Origin: an uncultured Methylococcaceae bacterium
GTDB taxonomy: Bacteria; Pseudomonadota; Gammaproteobacteria; Methylococcales; Methylomonadaceae
Assembly (NCBI GenBank): GCA_903917345.1
Contig: CAIXAE010000018.1
Coordinates: forward strand, 1 to 33,600
DNA length: 33,600 bases
Reading direction: 5' to 3'
Shown here: positions 8,879-17,034 of the stretch, piece by piece
Layout of the letters: the number at the start of each line of letters is the position of its first letter
Numbering within the stretch: the stretch's first letter is position 1
Position numbers and translations under genes: made by a program
The notes under the pieces: model-generated
Seen by the model: only the letters and a program-made list of their open reading frames with translations
Databases searched by the model: none
Told to the model about the DNA's origin: nothing

Positions 8879-8914
8879 GAATAGTCTAAAAAAAAGTTTT
8901 AGTTCAAGATAATT

Positions 8915-9694
8915 TTATCCACCAGACTTCTCGAGCATTTCTTGATACAACTTATCTTTTAATTCTTTAGTCAGTCCATTAGCGAACATATTAGCACTAT
9001 TAAGGGGACTATTACCCTTCTGTGGGTTAATACTGTTCGTTGAACGAGGCTTTGCCGTATTTCTCTGAACTACTTCATGATCACTTTGATTACTCTGAGG
9101 AGCACTAGCACCATAAATGCCCAGGTCTTTGATAGCTTGATAGGTTTCAATCGCCTTCTCTTTCAAGTCAGGATTATAGTGTAAAGATCTGGCCAATCCA
9201 GGACGTAACTCATTCAACTTTTTTATGTTATCGGCATTGAGAACATCATAGAAGTCATTGTACTTACGAGTCAGTTCGTTTTCTATCGCTTTTTCATGGG
9301 TAAAGCGCTCATTCTGCTGTAACTTTTGTTCAAGCTTATTGATACGGCTCTGTTCCTTCTTCCAAACATTCTTAAGTTCTTTACCGGTTAGCAGATCGTC
9401 ATCATCAAGGGAGGAAACATCAAACTCTGGCTCTTGGGGCTGTTGGGGTTGCTGTACTTGATAGTTATTTTGTATTTCTATAAGCATACGTGAGTATTCA
9501 TCACGCTCGCGTTGGTACTGATCAGCCAAATCTGCCTTCTGGCGCAACTTCTTCCAACTTTCCTGGGGAGAGTTCGGTTCAGGTGTTTTCTGTGCTTCCT
9601 GGGCCGGTTCTGTTTGCTCTTCAATTTGCTCAACTTGTTCTATTGGTTGCTCAACAATCAATTGTTCTTGTTCATTGTCTGTATATTGTTCCAT
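8915..9694 (-). CDS. Capsid scaffolding protein
   Basis: 259 residues. It starts with an acidic Glu/Gln-rich stretch (1-45), continues as a predicted coiled coil with heptad-like charged residues (about 45-85 and 105-160), and ends with a short amphipathic helix after a Ser/Asn/Pro linker (LTKELKDKLYQEML). High charge, high helix content, Gln repeats, and position immediately upstream of the capsid gene match podophage scaffolds, which assemble inside the procapsid and leave before DNA packaging. Its ATG overlaps the preceding stop as TAATG, so it is probably translationally coupled. Sequence similarity within scaffolds is low; context carries the call. Confidence 0.75.
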   Translation of the reverse strand: MEQYTDNEQEQLIVEQPIEQVEQIEEQTEPAQEAQKTPEPNSPQESWKKLRQKADLADQYQRERDEYSRMLIEIQNNYQVQQPQQPQEPEFDVSSLDDDDLLTGKELKNVWKKEQSRINKLEQKLQQNERFTHEKAIENELTRKYNDFYDVLNADNIKKLNELRPGLARSLHYNPDLKEKAIETYQAIKDLGIYGASAPQSNQSDHEVVQRNTAKPRSTNSINPQKGNSPLNSANMFANGLTKELKDKLYQEMLEKSGG

Positions 9695-10269
9695 TAAATT
9701 ACCTCTTTAAGTATTTGCATTATCACACCACCTTCTAAAACATCTTCTCTATTAAGCTTTTTAGCAAGAACTCCCAAAGTCCCGTCATTAAAATCCAAAA
9801 CAAGCTTGGCAAGTTCTCTATATTCTTCATCAAGAGTCAGGATATTATCAACAATATGAAAGCAGAAATCCCTATTGGGAATGACCCATAAAAATACGAG
9901 CTCATCATCCTGTTTTTTATAATGATAAACTGCTTGGTCATAGTCAGGCGTTGGGCAACTTGCGCGATAAAAGAAATAGTTCCTAAGTACATTAATCATA
10001 GTTGGTTCTTGCTTGGTGATAACGACTATAAAGAAGTCACCAGAATAATGCTTTTGGCCAGCTTCCAATGTCTTCAGAACCTCCGTAACATAATTATCAG
10101 TCATCTGAGCGCCTTGCTCCTGAGCAGTAACCACGTACGTATCTTCAGCGCGGGCTTTGGCAGCCAAATGACCCAACAGGTCCCGTTTCTCTGGAACGTA
10201 ATCAGGTTTATGCGCTTCGGGAACATGATTCATTTCATGAGGGGTTAGATCTTTAGATTCTTCGTTCAT
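9694..10269 (-). CDS. Conserved-looking hypothetical protein in the head operon
   Basis: 191 residues, soluble. It begins with a polar region rich in Asp/Glu/Pro (MNEESKDLTPHEMNHVPEAH) and continues with an alpha/beta part containing DFFIVVITKQEPT, NYFFYRASCPTPDYDQ and FLWVIPNRDFCF. The last 55 residues are acidic helices. It overlaps the upstream gene as ATGA and the scaffold gene as TAATG, so the three are translated in register. Genes in this slot of podophages may be head assembly factors, but I do not recognise the family and assign no function. Confidence 0.65.
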   Translation of the reverse strand: MNEESKDLTPHEMNHVPEAHKPDYVPEKRDLLGHLAAKARAEDTYVVTAQEQGAQMTDNYVTEVLKTLEAGQKHYSGDFFIVVITKQEPTMINVLRNYFFYRASCPTPDYDQAVYHYKKQDDELVFLWVIPNRDFCFHIVDNILTLDEEYRELAKLVLDFNDGTLGVLAKKLNREDVLEGGVIMQILKEVI

Positions 10270-10715
10270 AGAGTGATTACCTCAATGCAAGTACCCCATA
10301 AATAATCTGCACAAAACTCAGCTACTTTCTGAACAGGAAAAGTAGTATCAGCGATAAACTCTAAGGTTATGATCTCTCTAACTTTGTCCCGGCTTACAAA
10401 CATATATATTGGCTCACGTGCATAAATAAACTGAAACATGTCAGGCCCTTGGTCTACCAAGTGGCCATAGTCAATAACATCGACCATCCTGAAGTGGTTC
10501 GTACATAATCCCATTTGCTCACGGGCATAGAGTAAGGTAGCGTAAACGAAAACAAACATGATCTCTCTGTCTTTGAATATACACGAGGGATAATACTGAA
10601 TAGTAACAAAGGTATGAGAGTATTTCTTAGATTCTCCATTCTCAATCTTAGTATTAATAGAATGGGCAACAGAGGTATGTAATAATAATGCGAGGAACAA
10701 TTTTTTAAAATTCAT
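10266..10715 (-). CDS. Predicted secreted protein with four cysteines
   Basis: 149 residues. The N-terminus MNFKKLFLALLLHTSVAHS is a typical Sec signal peptide: two Lys, a hydrophobic core of about 10, and a small-residue cleavage region near residue 18-19. The mature part is about 130 residues with four Cys that could form disulfides outside the cytoplasm. GAAGAGAAG lies upstream of the ATG, and its stop overlaps the next gene (ATGA). A signal peptide gene inside the head-assembly operon is unexpected; candidates are a superinfection or envelope-modifying function or a lysis accessory. No catalytic motif is recognised. Confidence 0.65.
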   Translation of the reverse strand: MNFKKLFLALLLHTSVAHSINTKIENGESKKYSHTFVTIQYYPSCIFKDREIMFVFVYATLLYAREQMGLCTNHFRMVDVIDYGHLVDQGPDMFQFIYAREPIYMFVSRDKVREIITLEFIADTTFPVQKVAEFCADYLWGTCIEVITL

Positions 10716-10739
10716 TTTCTTCTCTTCTGTAAGGGATAA

Positions 10740-11066
10740 CTATTTCTTTTTCTTTTTACCACTAGCAGCTTTTCTTGCTTCACTTAAAGCAATAGCAACC
10801 GCTTGTTTTCTATTCGTAACTACTGGTCCATGCTTAGAACCAGAATGCAACTTGCCTTCCTTTTCTTCTTTCATGACCTTTTCCATCTTGTGCTCAAACT
10901 TCTTTTTCTTCTCACCAGACTTAGGCATCTTAGTCTTTTTATGTTCTTTCTTTTCTTTCATCGCATAATCACATTTCTTAGGATCATGGCTTTTATGCTC
11001 GCCTTTCATCATATGCTCCTTCTTTTTAGGCATCTCAATCTCCATTTCCATTTCATATTTTTTCAT
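10740..11066 (-). CDS. Lys-rich protein with a DUF6496-like C-terminus
   Basis: 108 residues from the ATG at 11066, whose ATGA overlaps the stop of the upstream gene; the ATG at 11078 has no ribosome site. About one third of the residues are Lys, with many Glu, Met and His. The C-terminal 40 residues (GKLHSGSKHGPVV, then RKQAVAIALSEARKA, then a Lys tail) match the small domain often found in phage and bacterial basic proteins and labelled DUF6496. Likely a nucleic-acid- or condensate-associated small virion or assembly protein. The call of the domain is from memory of its motif. Confidence 0.7.
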   Translation of the reverse strand: MKKYEMEMEIEMPKKKEHMMKGEHKSHDPKKCDYAMKEKKEHKKTKMPKSGEKKKKFEHKMEKVMKEEKEGKLHSGSKHGPVVTNRKQAVAIALSEARKAASGKKKKK

Positions 11067-11251
11067 AAATAATCCCATTGGCTGAAGTCTGAATATTGCG
11101 GTGATATTGAATTCGTTACTTTCTCTAGCTTGTCTTTTGGTTCCTTATTTTGGTTAGGAAGCTTATAGATTCCCCGCAAGGGAACCGGAACCCCAATAAT
11201 AGTAAAGGCTATCTTCGTTGCCTTACCACGTGACCGTATTGCTGTTGGCAT
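11063..11251 (-). CDS. Small hypothetical protein
   Basis: 62 residues, basic N-terminal half (MPTAIRSRGKATKIAF) with a short hydrophobic stretch IIGVPVPL, polar C-terminal half. AAGGATAT sits just upstream of the ATG and its stop codon overlaps the next gene's ATG, both typical of a real gene in this operon. No known family. It is in the block between portal and scaffold where podophages often encode small head proteins. Confidence 0.55.
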   Translation of the reverse strand: MPTAIRSRGKATKIAFTIIGVPVPLRGIYKLPNQNKEPKDKLEKVTNSISPQYSDFSQWDYL

Positions 11252-11304
11252 AGATATCCTTGGTATCCCTCCGGCTTATACGACCGGAGGGTAAATATTA
11301 GTTC

Positions 11305-11508
11305 TTAATATTTTTTCTTAGCAAGTTGCGCCTTAGCAGTACGAACCGCATTGTCGATCTGCATATCAATGCCTGCCATGTCATCAGACACCGGGGCGTT
11401 GATATAGTCATACGTTGGGTACTCAGTATTCATGTACTCCATCGGAAGATTAGAAGGCTTGCTTCTATCTTCGCGGATCATACCGCCCATGCCGTGTTTC
11501 TTTGCCAT
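11305..11508 (-). CDS. Small hypothetical head-operon protein
   Basis: 67 residues: a Gly/Met N-terminus (MAKKHGMGGMI), a Pro/Tyr-rich middle, and a C-terminal helix with alternating Ala/Lys ending AQLAKKKY. AAAGGAG is 6 bases before the ATG. First gene after the portal on the leftward transcript. Short proteins of this style with basic tails are common near podophage portal genes, but no function is assigned. Confidence 0.6.
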   Translation of the reverse strand: MAKKHGMGGMIREDRSKPSNLPMEYMNTEYPTYDYINAPVSDDMAGIDMQIDNAVRTAKAQLAKKKY

Positions 11509-11578
11509 TCTGGCTCCTTTATTTGAACAATAATAATATATATATTAATATTAAATCTGTGCGTTTCATGTCTGTCGG

Positions 11579-11614
11579 GGACCAAACGAGCTCCCATTTG
11601 TTTGGTCCTTTTTT
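11579..11614 (+). terminator. Hairpin with T run oriented against the head operon
   Basis: GGACCAAAC (11579-11587) pairs perfectly with GTTTGGTCC (11600-11608), followed on the plus strand by six T. Genes on both sides are on the minus strand, so this would stop plus-strand (antisense) transcription; read leftward it is only a hairpin after the portal stop preceded by an A run. Confidence 0.65.
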
Positions 11615-11627
11615 GCTAGCATACTCT

Positions 11628-13811
11628 TTACATCATACCATTTTGCGGTGGCTGTTGCATTGCCATTTGATCCATTGGTGGTTGCTGCTGTTGTTGTTGC
11701 ATCTGCGCCATCATTGCCTGCTCTTGTTGTTGCTTCATAGCCATCTGTTGCTGCTGCTGTTGAGTTTGTCTTTCCATCATAGCTTCTTGCTCAGCTTGCT
11801 TACGCGCCATATCCTGTTCATATTCTTGTTTAATACTTTGCTGCAAGGACATGAGCTCTTTCAATTGTCTCAGATCAATATCTCCCAACTCTTTCAGCAT
11901 CTTAACCTTATTGAGCAATGCTTCTTCTTCTTTGTTATTAGCTTCGGCAACATTCTGGATAGCCTGAGATCGGCGCTCTACTGCCATCTGCTCATTCTCA
12001 CTAATACGGCTCATACGTTCATGCGCAAGACCCATATCAGCCGCAGCACGTGCTTGAGCCATCTGCATAGTAGCCTGCTCTTGCTGCTGCGCCATCTGTG
12101 CTTGTTGTTGCTGCATTTGCTGACCTTGTTGTTCTTTCTGCTTGATAGCCTGGATAAGCTTTTCTTTGTTTTGCAGAGTAGCCGCATCAATCAATACGTC
12201 GGCAGGTATATCAACACCAATTTCCCGCAAGTGTAATAACTGAGCAAACTGCATCTGCTTTTGTGTTGCTGTGTCGAAACCTTCTTCTATTGCTGCGTCA
12301 TACGACCCAAAGTTCTTCGAATAGAATCTATCAGATGGTTGCCCTTCAACAATGCGCCCCACTTTACCAGGAACAAAGTTGTTCTGAATAACTTTAATCA
12401 TAATCTTGCCCAGAAGCTTTTGTGAAAGATCAAGCTGATCAAACAACCGCTGCAAGGTAACCAATCCAGCACCCTGTCTGAGCATAGAAAGTATACCTGC
12501 CTTGTCGTCAGTCGCAGCACCAAGAAGTTCTTCATTCACCCCTGATATCTGCATTATCTCTTCAGACATCTGTCGAGAGATCTCCAACATAGATGGAGGA
12601 ATCTGTGACGCCTGGATAGGTATTAGATCGCCCATCTGCGCTTCCTCTTTAACCCATATAACTTGGCCCTGGCCAGTCTTATAAAGAGACTTGGGATCAA
12701 CGACACTGTTTTCTTTCGCCATGTAACCAGAATTAACCTGAGACTCAAGAATATCAAGCTCTATAATACGACGACGATTCATCAAGAACTGAGCATCCCG
12801 AAGTCCGCGAACCATTCCCTGCACCCGCCAACGAAAGTCGGTAATCTCAGGAGTATAATAACCAAGAACTGGCACAAAGGGGTAACAATCTATCCCCAGG
12901 GGATTGGGTCCATCATACATAACCTGGCCTTCAACAACAATAGCCAAGTTAACGGTTGGGATAGATTGCTCAATCATTGTTACTTGTGGGTAAGCTCTGA
13001 GATAGTCGGCAAGACCCGTGTCAGTTCCGGTCCATTCCATTGTCTCACCGGTTGTGGTATCAACAATCATCTTCTGCATGCGATAGTCACGGTAGAAGAA
13101 CTCATCATAGGTCAGGAGATTCTTCTGCCCATAATCAAATGACTCAGGCATATAATTGAACTTACCGTCACGGCCACCGTTGATTGGCATATCTTTTATC
13201 TGGTCAGCCTTGTCGGGAATAAGGCTTATTGCTTCTTGTCTGGTTATAAAACTTCTCTTCCAGATTGCATTGCAGTCAGAAAGATCTTGGCGTTTAAAAA
13301 AGGGATCTATCAAAAAGGTGTTGTAAGAACAGTTGCTCACTCTAATATTACCTGAAACGGGATCATGCTGATAATCCATCCAGACTTGCAGAAGATTCAT
13401 ACCGGTAATCATAGCGCCGGTAAAAGCTTCCGAGATCGTCTCAGGGATAGAGTCTTGGCGATTACACCACATTAAGACTTTCGTAAACTGGTCAGCGGTC
13501 ATCTGGTCCGCATTCTCAACAGGAACCACTATGGTAGACTTTCTATTCTTCCGCTGATAACCACAAGGCATCTCAACGATTCGTCGAATGTGGTTGAAAT
13601 TATACTGCCTGCGGCCAAAGGCCATACCATTACCATAAATATCATTCCATATGGTTTGATCACCCGCATAGAACCGGGTGTCTACGTCCGCCTCTGCTTG
13701 ATATTGCTGGTTGATAGAAAGACTATTAAGTCGAAAATCTTCCATGCGAGAAAGAATCTCACGATCCTTATTCGTATAAAAGATTTGATTGGCGCTATTA
13801 AAAAACGACAT
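11628..13811 (-). CDS. Portal protein (P22 gp1-like)
   Basis: 727 residues, in the size range of podovirus portals. The core (about 1-560) has family features: an early FYAGDQTIWND, a CGYQRKNRKS basic segment, AFTGAMITGMNLLQVW, a stem region with QGMVRGLRDAQFLMNRRR, and SGVNEELLGAA then AGILSMLRQGAG near residues 435-465. The last 170 residues are coiled coil extremely rich in Gln and Met, ending NGMM; an extended Q-rich barrel tail is known for P22 portals. It forms the dodecameric ring through which DNA is packaged and docks terminase and the adaptor. Located right after large terminase. Confidence 0.88.
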   Translation of the reverse strand: MSFFNSANQIFYTNKDREILSRMEDFRLNSLSINQQYQAEADVDTRFYAGDQTIWNDIYGNGMAFGRRQYNFNHIRRIVEMPCGYQRKNRKSTIVVPVENADQMTADQFTKVLMWCNRQDSIPETISEAFTGAMITGMNLLQVWMDYQHDPVSGNIRVSNCSYNTFLIDPFFKRQDLSDCNAIWKRSFITRQEAISLIPDKADQIKDMPINGGRDGKFNYMPESFDYGQKNLLTYDEFFYRDYRMQKMIVDTTTGETMEWTGTDTGLADYLRAYPQVTMIEQSIPTVNLAIVVEGQVMYDGPNPLGIDCYPFVPVLGYYTPEITDFRWRVQGMVRGLRDAQFLMNRRRIIELDILESQVNSGYMAKENSVVDPKSLYKTGQGQVIWVKEEAQMGDLIPIQASQIPPSMLEISRQMSEEIMQISGVNEELLGAATDDKAGILSMLRQGAGLVTLQRLFDQLDLSQKLLGKIMIKVIQNNFVPGKVGRIVEGQPSDRFYSKNFGSYDAAIEEGFDTATQKQMQFAQLLHLREIGVDIPADVLIDAATLQNKEKLIQAIKQKEQQGQQMQQQQAQMAQQQEQATMQMAQARAAADMGLAHERMSRISENEQMAVERRSQAIQNVAEANNKEEEALLNKVKMLKELGDIDLRQLKELMSLQQSIKQEYEQDMARKQAEQEAMMERQTQQQQQQMAMKQQQEQAMMAQMQQQQQQPPMDQMAMQQPPQNGMM

Positions 13812-13889
13812 TAAACTTCCTTCATTTTAATTATCACTTAAAGTTATTACCAGAATAGTATATAACTTCCAGGGAATTTAGTACCACTA

Positions 13890-15215
13890 CTACCGAAAGA
13901 ACGTGGGAAGGTTAGTCGCTGGACCACTTAATGCCTCAGATTTAATCTTATCAATGTCAGCCGCTGTCATGCGTTCAGAGGTTCGTGGCAACGAGATACA
14001 AAGATACCTGAGAGCATCACAAGCATGTGAGAATTCATTATGCAGCGGGTTCTTACTATAGACTTTCTTCTTATGGTCAAACTCCTGCCGATAGTTCTCA
14101 ATCGCACGGATAAGCTGCTTGCACCGCACAGAATCAATATAAATATGCCCTAAAGTGGAACGGACCACTTCAATTCCATCCATGACAGGTATATTGCGTG
14201 CAACGGTAAAGTTAATACCAAGATGCCGTGCCTTATCTATCCGAGCCATACCAGAAGTAAACTCACGCACAGCAATGTCATGGGGAGCCACGTGTTTTCC
14301 ATAAGAGTATGATTTGTCGTTTATGATCTTAATGTAATGCTCGAGTCCCTCTTTGGACTTCTCATAGAAGTCTATAATACGTACTGAAACACCAACCTGC
14401 TGAAAGAATATAATAGAGGTAGAATCTCTCACGCCAATATCCCATGCAGTATGAACCTTATGGGAAGGATCCCAGGCAACATTACCAATCTGGTTATTTA
14501 AATGCATCTTGTCAATATATTTATTATAAAATGAGCCTTCTACTCCAAGGGTAAAGTCGCAGAAGTACTCTTGTTGTATCATATCTTCTGAGGCATCGAT
14601 ACGCTCCTGTTCAAGTGCCTCAGGAGTAATATGCTTCGTGTCATCAATGGTAAGTTTAGTAGCAAACCAAATTGATGGATTATCTAATGCTATGTTGTAG
14701 AGATCATAGAGATTGTTCTTGCCACGGGGAGTAGACAGGAAGCAGGCCCAACCGTCATTGGCTGCAAGAATCGGTCTTGCAAACGTATACGCATTGGGAT
14801 CTTGTAGCGCATATTCTGAGTAGATAATACCCACCGGGTTAGTTCCCACAATAGAGTTATCAAAGTTATCACTCCCAATAACCTGTATCACTGAACCATT
14901 TATCATACGAATCCGCATTAGCTGCTCATTGCGATCCTCAACCAGTTCCCTCGGGAGATAGTCTAATACCTTCATGCCGTCATTATTAATCGCATCCCAG
15001 AGTATTCTGCGCCCTGAAGAGAAAGTAGGGAACACGTAGAAGTATGTTCCCACTTTGCGTAGCGCTGCGCAAATCATCATATTAAAGCCAACAATATCTT
15101 TACCAGATCGTCGGGGCCAAATGGCTATCAATCTCTTGAAGCCTTTATTCTCAAATGCATCAAGCAAAGGTTTCTGGTAATCGCGTGGCTTGAACTTATC
15201 TAAAACTATACGCAT
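13890..15215 (-). CDS. terL: Terminase large subunit
   Basis: 441 residues. ATPase: P-loop WPRRSGKD at 33-40, Walker B VGIIYSEYA at 128-136 with catalytic Glu134, and coupling motif STPRG at 161-165. Nuclease (RNase H fold): WDIGVRDST with Asp259 and Asp264, PHD at 311-313, and HACDALRY with Asp400. All key residues of both domains are present, so the motor should be active. It translocates DNA into the procapsid through the portal and cuts the concatemer. AAGAGAT lies before the ATG. The lack of a fixed terminal repeat suggests headful packaging, which is inferred. Followed by the portal gene. Confidence 0.92.
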   Translation of the reverse strand: MRIVLDKFKPRDYQKPLLDAFENKGFKRLIAIWPRRSGKDIVGFNMMICAALRKVGTYFYVFPTFSSGRRILWDAINNDGMKVLDYLPRELVEDRNEQLMRIRMINGSVIQVIGSDNFDNSIVGTNPVGIIYSEYALQDPNAYTFARPILAANDGWACFLSTPRGKNNLYDLYNIALDNPSIWFATKLTIDDTKHITPEALEQERIDASEDMIQQEYFCDFTLGVEGSFYNKYIDKMHLNNQIGNVAWDPSHKVHTAWDIGVRDSTSIIFFQQVGVSVRIIDFYEKSKEGLEHYIKIINDKSYSYGKHVAPHDIAVREFTSGMARIDKARHLGINFTVARNIPVMDGIEVVRSTLGHIYIDSVRCKQLIRAIENYRQEFDHKKKVYSKNPLHNEFSHACDALRYLCISLPRTSERMTAADIDKIKSEALSGPATNLPTFFR

Positions 15216-15246
15216 AGATTATCTCTTAAAATAGACTAAGAAAATC

Positions 15247-15576
15247 TTAGTGTCTTGCACTCAACTTTAATATAACAAATATTAATGAAGCAACTAGAAT
15301 CGCCACTGAAATATTTTTCATTTTACGTTGTATTTCAACGCCATCTTTTGTTCTTGTATACTCTAAATAATGCTTAACGCTTTCAGCAATTAACTCATTA
15401 TAATAATAAGGCTTCTCGTCTGGAGAATAAAAACGTCCCTTAAAGGCGCTCAATATATGAAGATTGTTAATAGTATTACCACCAATGTGACATGTTAATT
15501 CATCAGGCCTTATCTTACATATACACGAAATATAAAATGGATTAGTTACATGGTCTTGGTTTGTTTTATCTTCCAA
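15247..15576 (-). CDS. C-tail-anchored membrane protein
   Basis: 109 residues. Residues 1-88 are soluble and polar with Cys at 18, 20 and 29; residues about 89-105 (NISVAILVASLIFVILK) form one transmembrane helix near the C-terminus. It overlaps the upstream gene by 11 bases. The partner upstream is also a single-span protein. Such pairs next to packaging genes can be holin-like or exclusion proteins, but there is no family match and the function is open. Confidence 0.6.
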   Translation of the reverse strand: MEDKTNQDHVTNPFYISCICKIRPDELTCHIGGNTINNLHILSAFKGRFYSPDEKPYYYNELIAESVKHYLEYTRTKDGVEIQRKMKNISVAILVASLIFVILKLSARH

Positions 15577-15844
15577 TGTAAACCTTTATTGCTAAAAGTA
15601 TGAACCAGAGAGCAACTAAGGCCAATATATAAAGCCGCCTAATTACATCCCAATTATATTTTTGCTCTTCATGTACCTTGAAAGCAAATAACATACCAAT
15701 AAAGGGAATACGTCTCAAATACTTTCTTTTGATTTGATACCATCTCCAGTCATTGTAGTCCCCATTAAGCATCACTTGTACAGCTTCAAGATCTTTGATA
15801 CTTTTTTTCTCAAGCAAACTTTCTTCTTTTCTCTTTTGTTCCAT
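15566..15844 (-). CDS. Small membrane protein, possible holin-type
   Basis: 92 residues: a charged N-terminal helix (1-22), a basic segment around RWYQIKRKYLRRI, a short hydrophobic FIGMLFAF (48-55), and a clear transmembrane helix 71-90 (LYILALVALWFILLAI). The start has AAAGAG inside the last codons of the upstream gene. Size and topology would allow a holin or antiholin, but the length of the cytoplasmic part and absence of a neighbouring lysin make this weak. Confidence 0.55.
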   Translation of the reverse strand: MEQKRKEESLLEKKSIKDLEAVQVMLNGDYNDWRWYQIKRKYLRRIPFIGMLFAFKVHEEQKYNWDVIRRLYILALVALWFILLAIKVYIGR

Positions 15845-15846
15845 AA

Positions 15847-16095
15847 TTAATCTCTTTGAGGTTCAAAGTCACATTCTATCTCTCGTATTCTAAGAAAAAT
15901 AGCCTCAGAAGCAAACTTATATATCCCTAACTCAGATCTGTCGGTCTTTTCATTGCTGCATTGTGCAATCTGGACAATGTTTATCTCAATGCTGCCGCCG
16001 TCAGGCATTATCATAACAGTTGTGTAAGTAGGGTTATGAATTTCTGGATATACAACATAAGAATAGAATTTGCTCTTCTTAATTTCATCAGACAT
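15847..16095 (-). CDS. Small hypothetical protein
   Basis: 82 residues, soluble, beta-strand pattern in the middle (YTTVMIMPDGGSIEINIVQ). It ends FEPQRD with the codons for QRD and the stop forming the AAAGAG ribosome site of the next gene. AAGGAATAATT precedes its ATG. Member of the chain of short genes between the small and large terminase genes. Unknown function. Confidence 0.6.
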   Translation of the reverse strand: MSDEIKKSKFYSYVVYPEIHNPTYTTVMIMPDGGSIEINIVQIAQCSNEKTDRSELGIYKFASEAIFLRIREIECDFEPQRD

Positions 16096-16097
16096 AA

Positions 16098-16304
16098 TTA
16101 TTCCTTTTTACAAAAAGCATCAATCTCTTTCTCATAATCATCTAATGCAGCTTTAATCATGGCACCAGCATGTAAGAACATCTGCTTCCTGGATACTTCT
16201 GTTTCACAATTATGCAACACAACGTTGACCATTATAAGATGATCATCAGCACCAGATATTAGTGTCTGAGCTTGAACTCTTTGAGTAATATCAATCTTTT
16301 CCAT
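16098..16304 (-). CDS. Small hypothetical protein
   Basis: 68 residues from the ATG at 16304; a TTG six bases further upstream is less likely because AAAGAGG is spaced correctly for this ATG. Polar, with a beta-like centre (HLIMVNVVLHNCETE) and a C-terminal helix rich in Ala, Asp and Glu (MIKAALDDYEKEIDAF). Unknown family. Confidence 0.55.
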   Translation of the reverse strand: MEKIDITQRVQAQTLISGADDHLIMVNVVLHNCETEVSRKQMFLHAGAMIKAALDDYEKEIDAFCKKE

Positions 16305-16306
16305 AA

Positions 16307-16513
16307 TCAATCCTCTTTATTTTCTTCTTTAATGTTATTTAATATTCTCCTGTAGAAAATATCTATAACTCTCTTACATAAATCTTTCTCATTAACGATA
16401 TCCTCAAACCCTATCAGAACAATTTCATAAGAAATAGGATTGCGTTCATCATCAAAATATTCACCATCAATGGTTAAAGATCTCTTTTTTCTCTGGATTG
16501 GCTTATTTTCCAT
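16307..16513 (-). CDS. Small hypothetical protein
   Basis: 68 residues starting MENKPIQRKKRS from the ATG at 16513, 2 bases after the upstream stop. A basic start, then a strand pair (SYEIVLIGF) and a helix with CKRVIDIFYRR. The last codons (KED stop) supply the AAAGAGG ribosome site for the next gene. No known family. Confidence 0.55.
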   Translation of the reverse strand: MENKPIQRKKRSLTIDGEYFDDERNPISYEIVLIGFEDIVNEKDLCKRVIDIFYRRILNNIKEENKED

Positions 16514-16515
16514 AA

Positions 16516-17025
16516 TCAATCTCTTTCAAACTTAATAGATATCGGTTCTCTTACACCTTTATCCGCTAACTCTTTTCTATTATCCCTATCTTCATCATAA
16601 ACCTTCTTCCAGTCTTCGTTATAAACTCTGAGAGTAGATAGCAGTGTCTTCTCATTACATTCGTTGTATTTGAATATAGCCATCTTCTCGCGTCGAGAAC
16701 CAATACGTTGTTTCGCTCTATGATGTAACTCAAACAGCTCAGCATCTCTATTAAGAATGTCATAGTAGGTCTGCTCTGGTATCCCATACTCATCTAAGAA
16801 ATCAAAGAAGGCTATAGAGGTCTGTAACTTAGACCAAGCATCAAGCTTCTCCATAATCCAGTTCTTTCTATCACCAATCTCTTGAAAGTGGCCTAAGATG
16901 TCACGAGCTTCAACATAAGGGCTCCGCGTTCCTTTGTCGTTTTTAGTGGTATAGTTAGAGTATTTAACTTTCTTTTTTCGTGGCACAGCAGGTTTCTTAC
17001 GAGGCTTTGGCACAAATTCTTTCAT
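16516..17025 (-). CDS. Probable terminase small subunit
   Basis: 169 residues. The N-terminus is strongly basic (PKPRKKPAVPRKKK), followed by a helical region with a helix-turn-helix-like element around residues 75-100 (FFDFLDEYGIPEQTYYDIL), then an oligomerisation-type helix (HHRAKQRIGSRREKMAIFKY) and a C-terminal strand with PISIKFERD. This order, including a beta C-terminus after DEDRDNRKEL, matches small terminase proteins that recognise the packaging site and form rings. It lies upstream of the large subunit, separated by five small genes. Confidence is moderate because small terminases diverge widely. Confidence 0.6.
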   Translation of the reverse strand: MKEFVPKPRKKPAVPRKKKVKYSNYTTKNDKGTRSPYVEARDILGHFQEIGDRKNWIMEKLDAWSKLQTSIAFFDFLDEYGIPEQTYYDILNRDAELFELHHRAKQRIGSRREKMAIFKYNECNEKTLLSTLRVYNEDWKKVYDEDRDNRKELADKGVREPISIKFERD

Positions 17026-17034
17026 ATTCTCTCT

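Noticed and set aside
11502-12236. 244-codon open frame on the plus strand opposite the portal gene
   Set aside because: Its Leu/His-rich composition is the complement of the portal's Gln/Met-rich tail, it has no ribosome site, and the portal is strongly supported.
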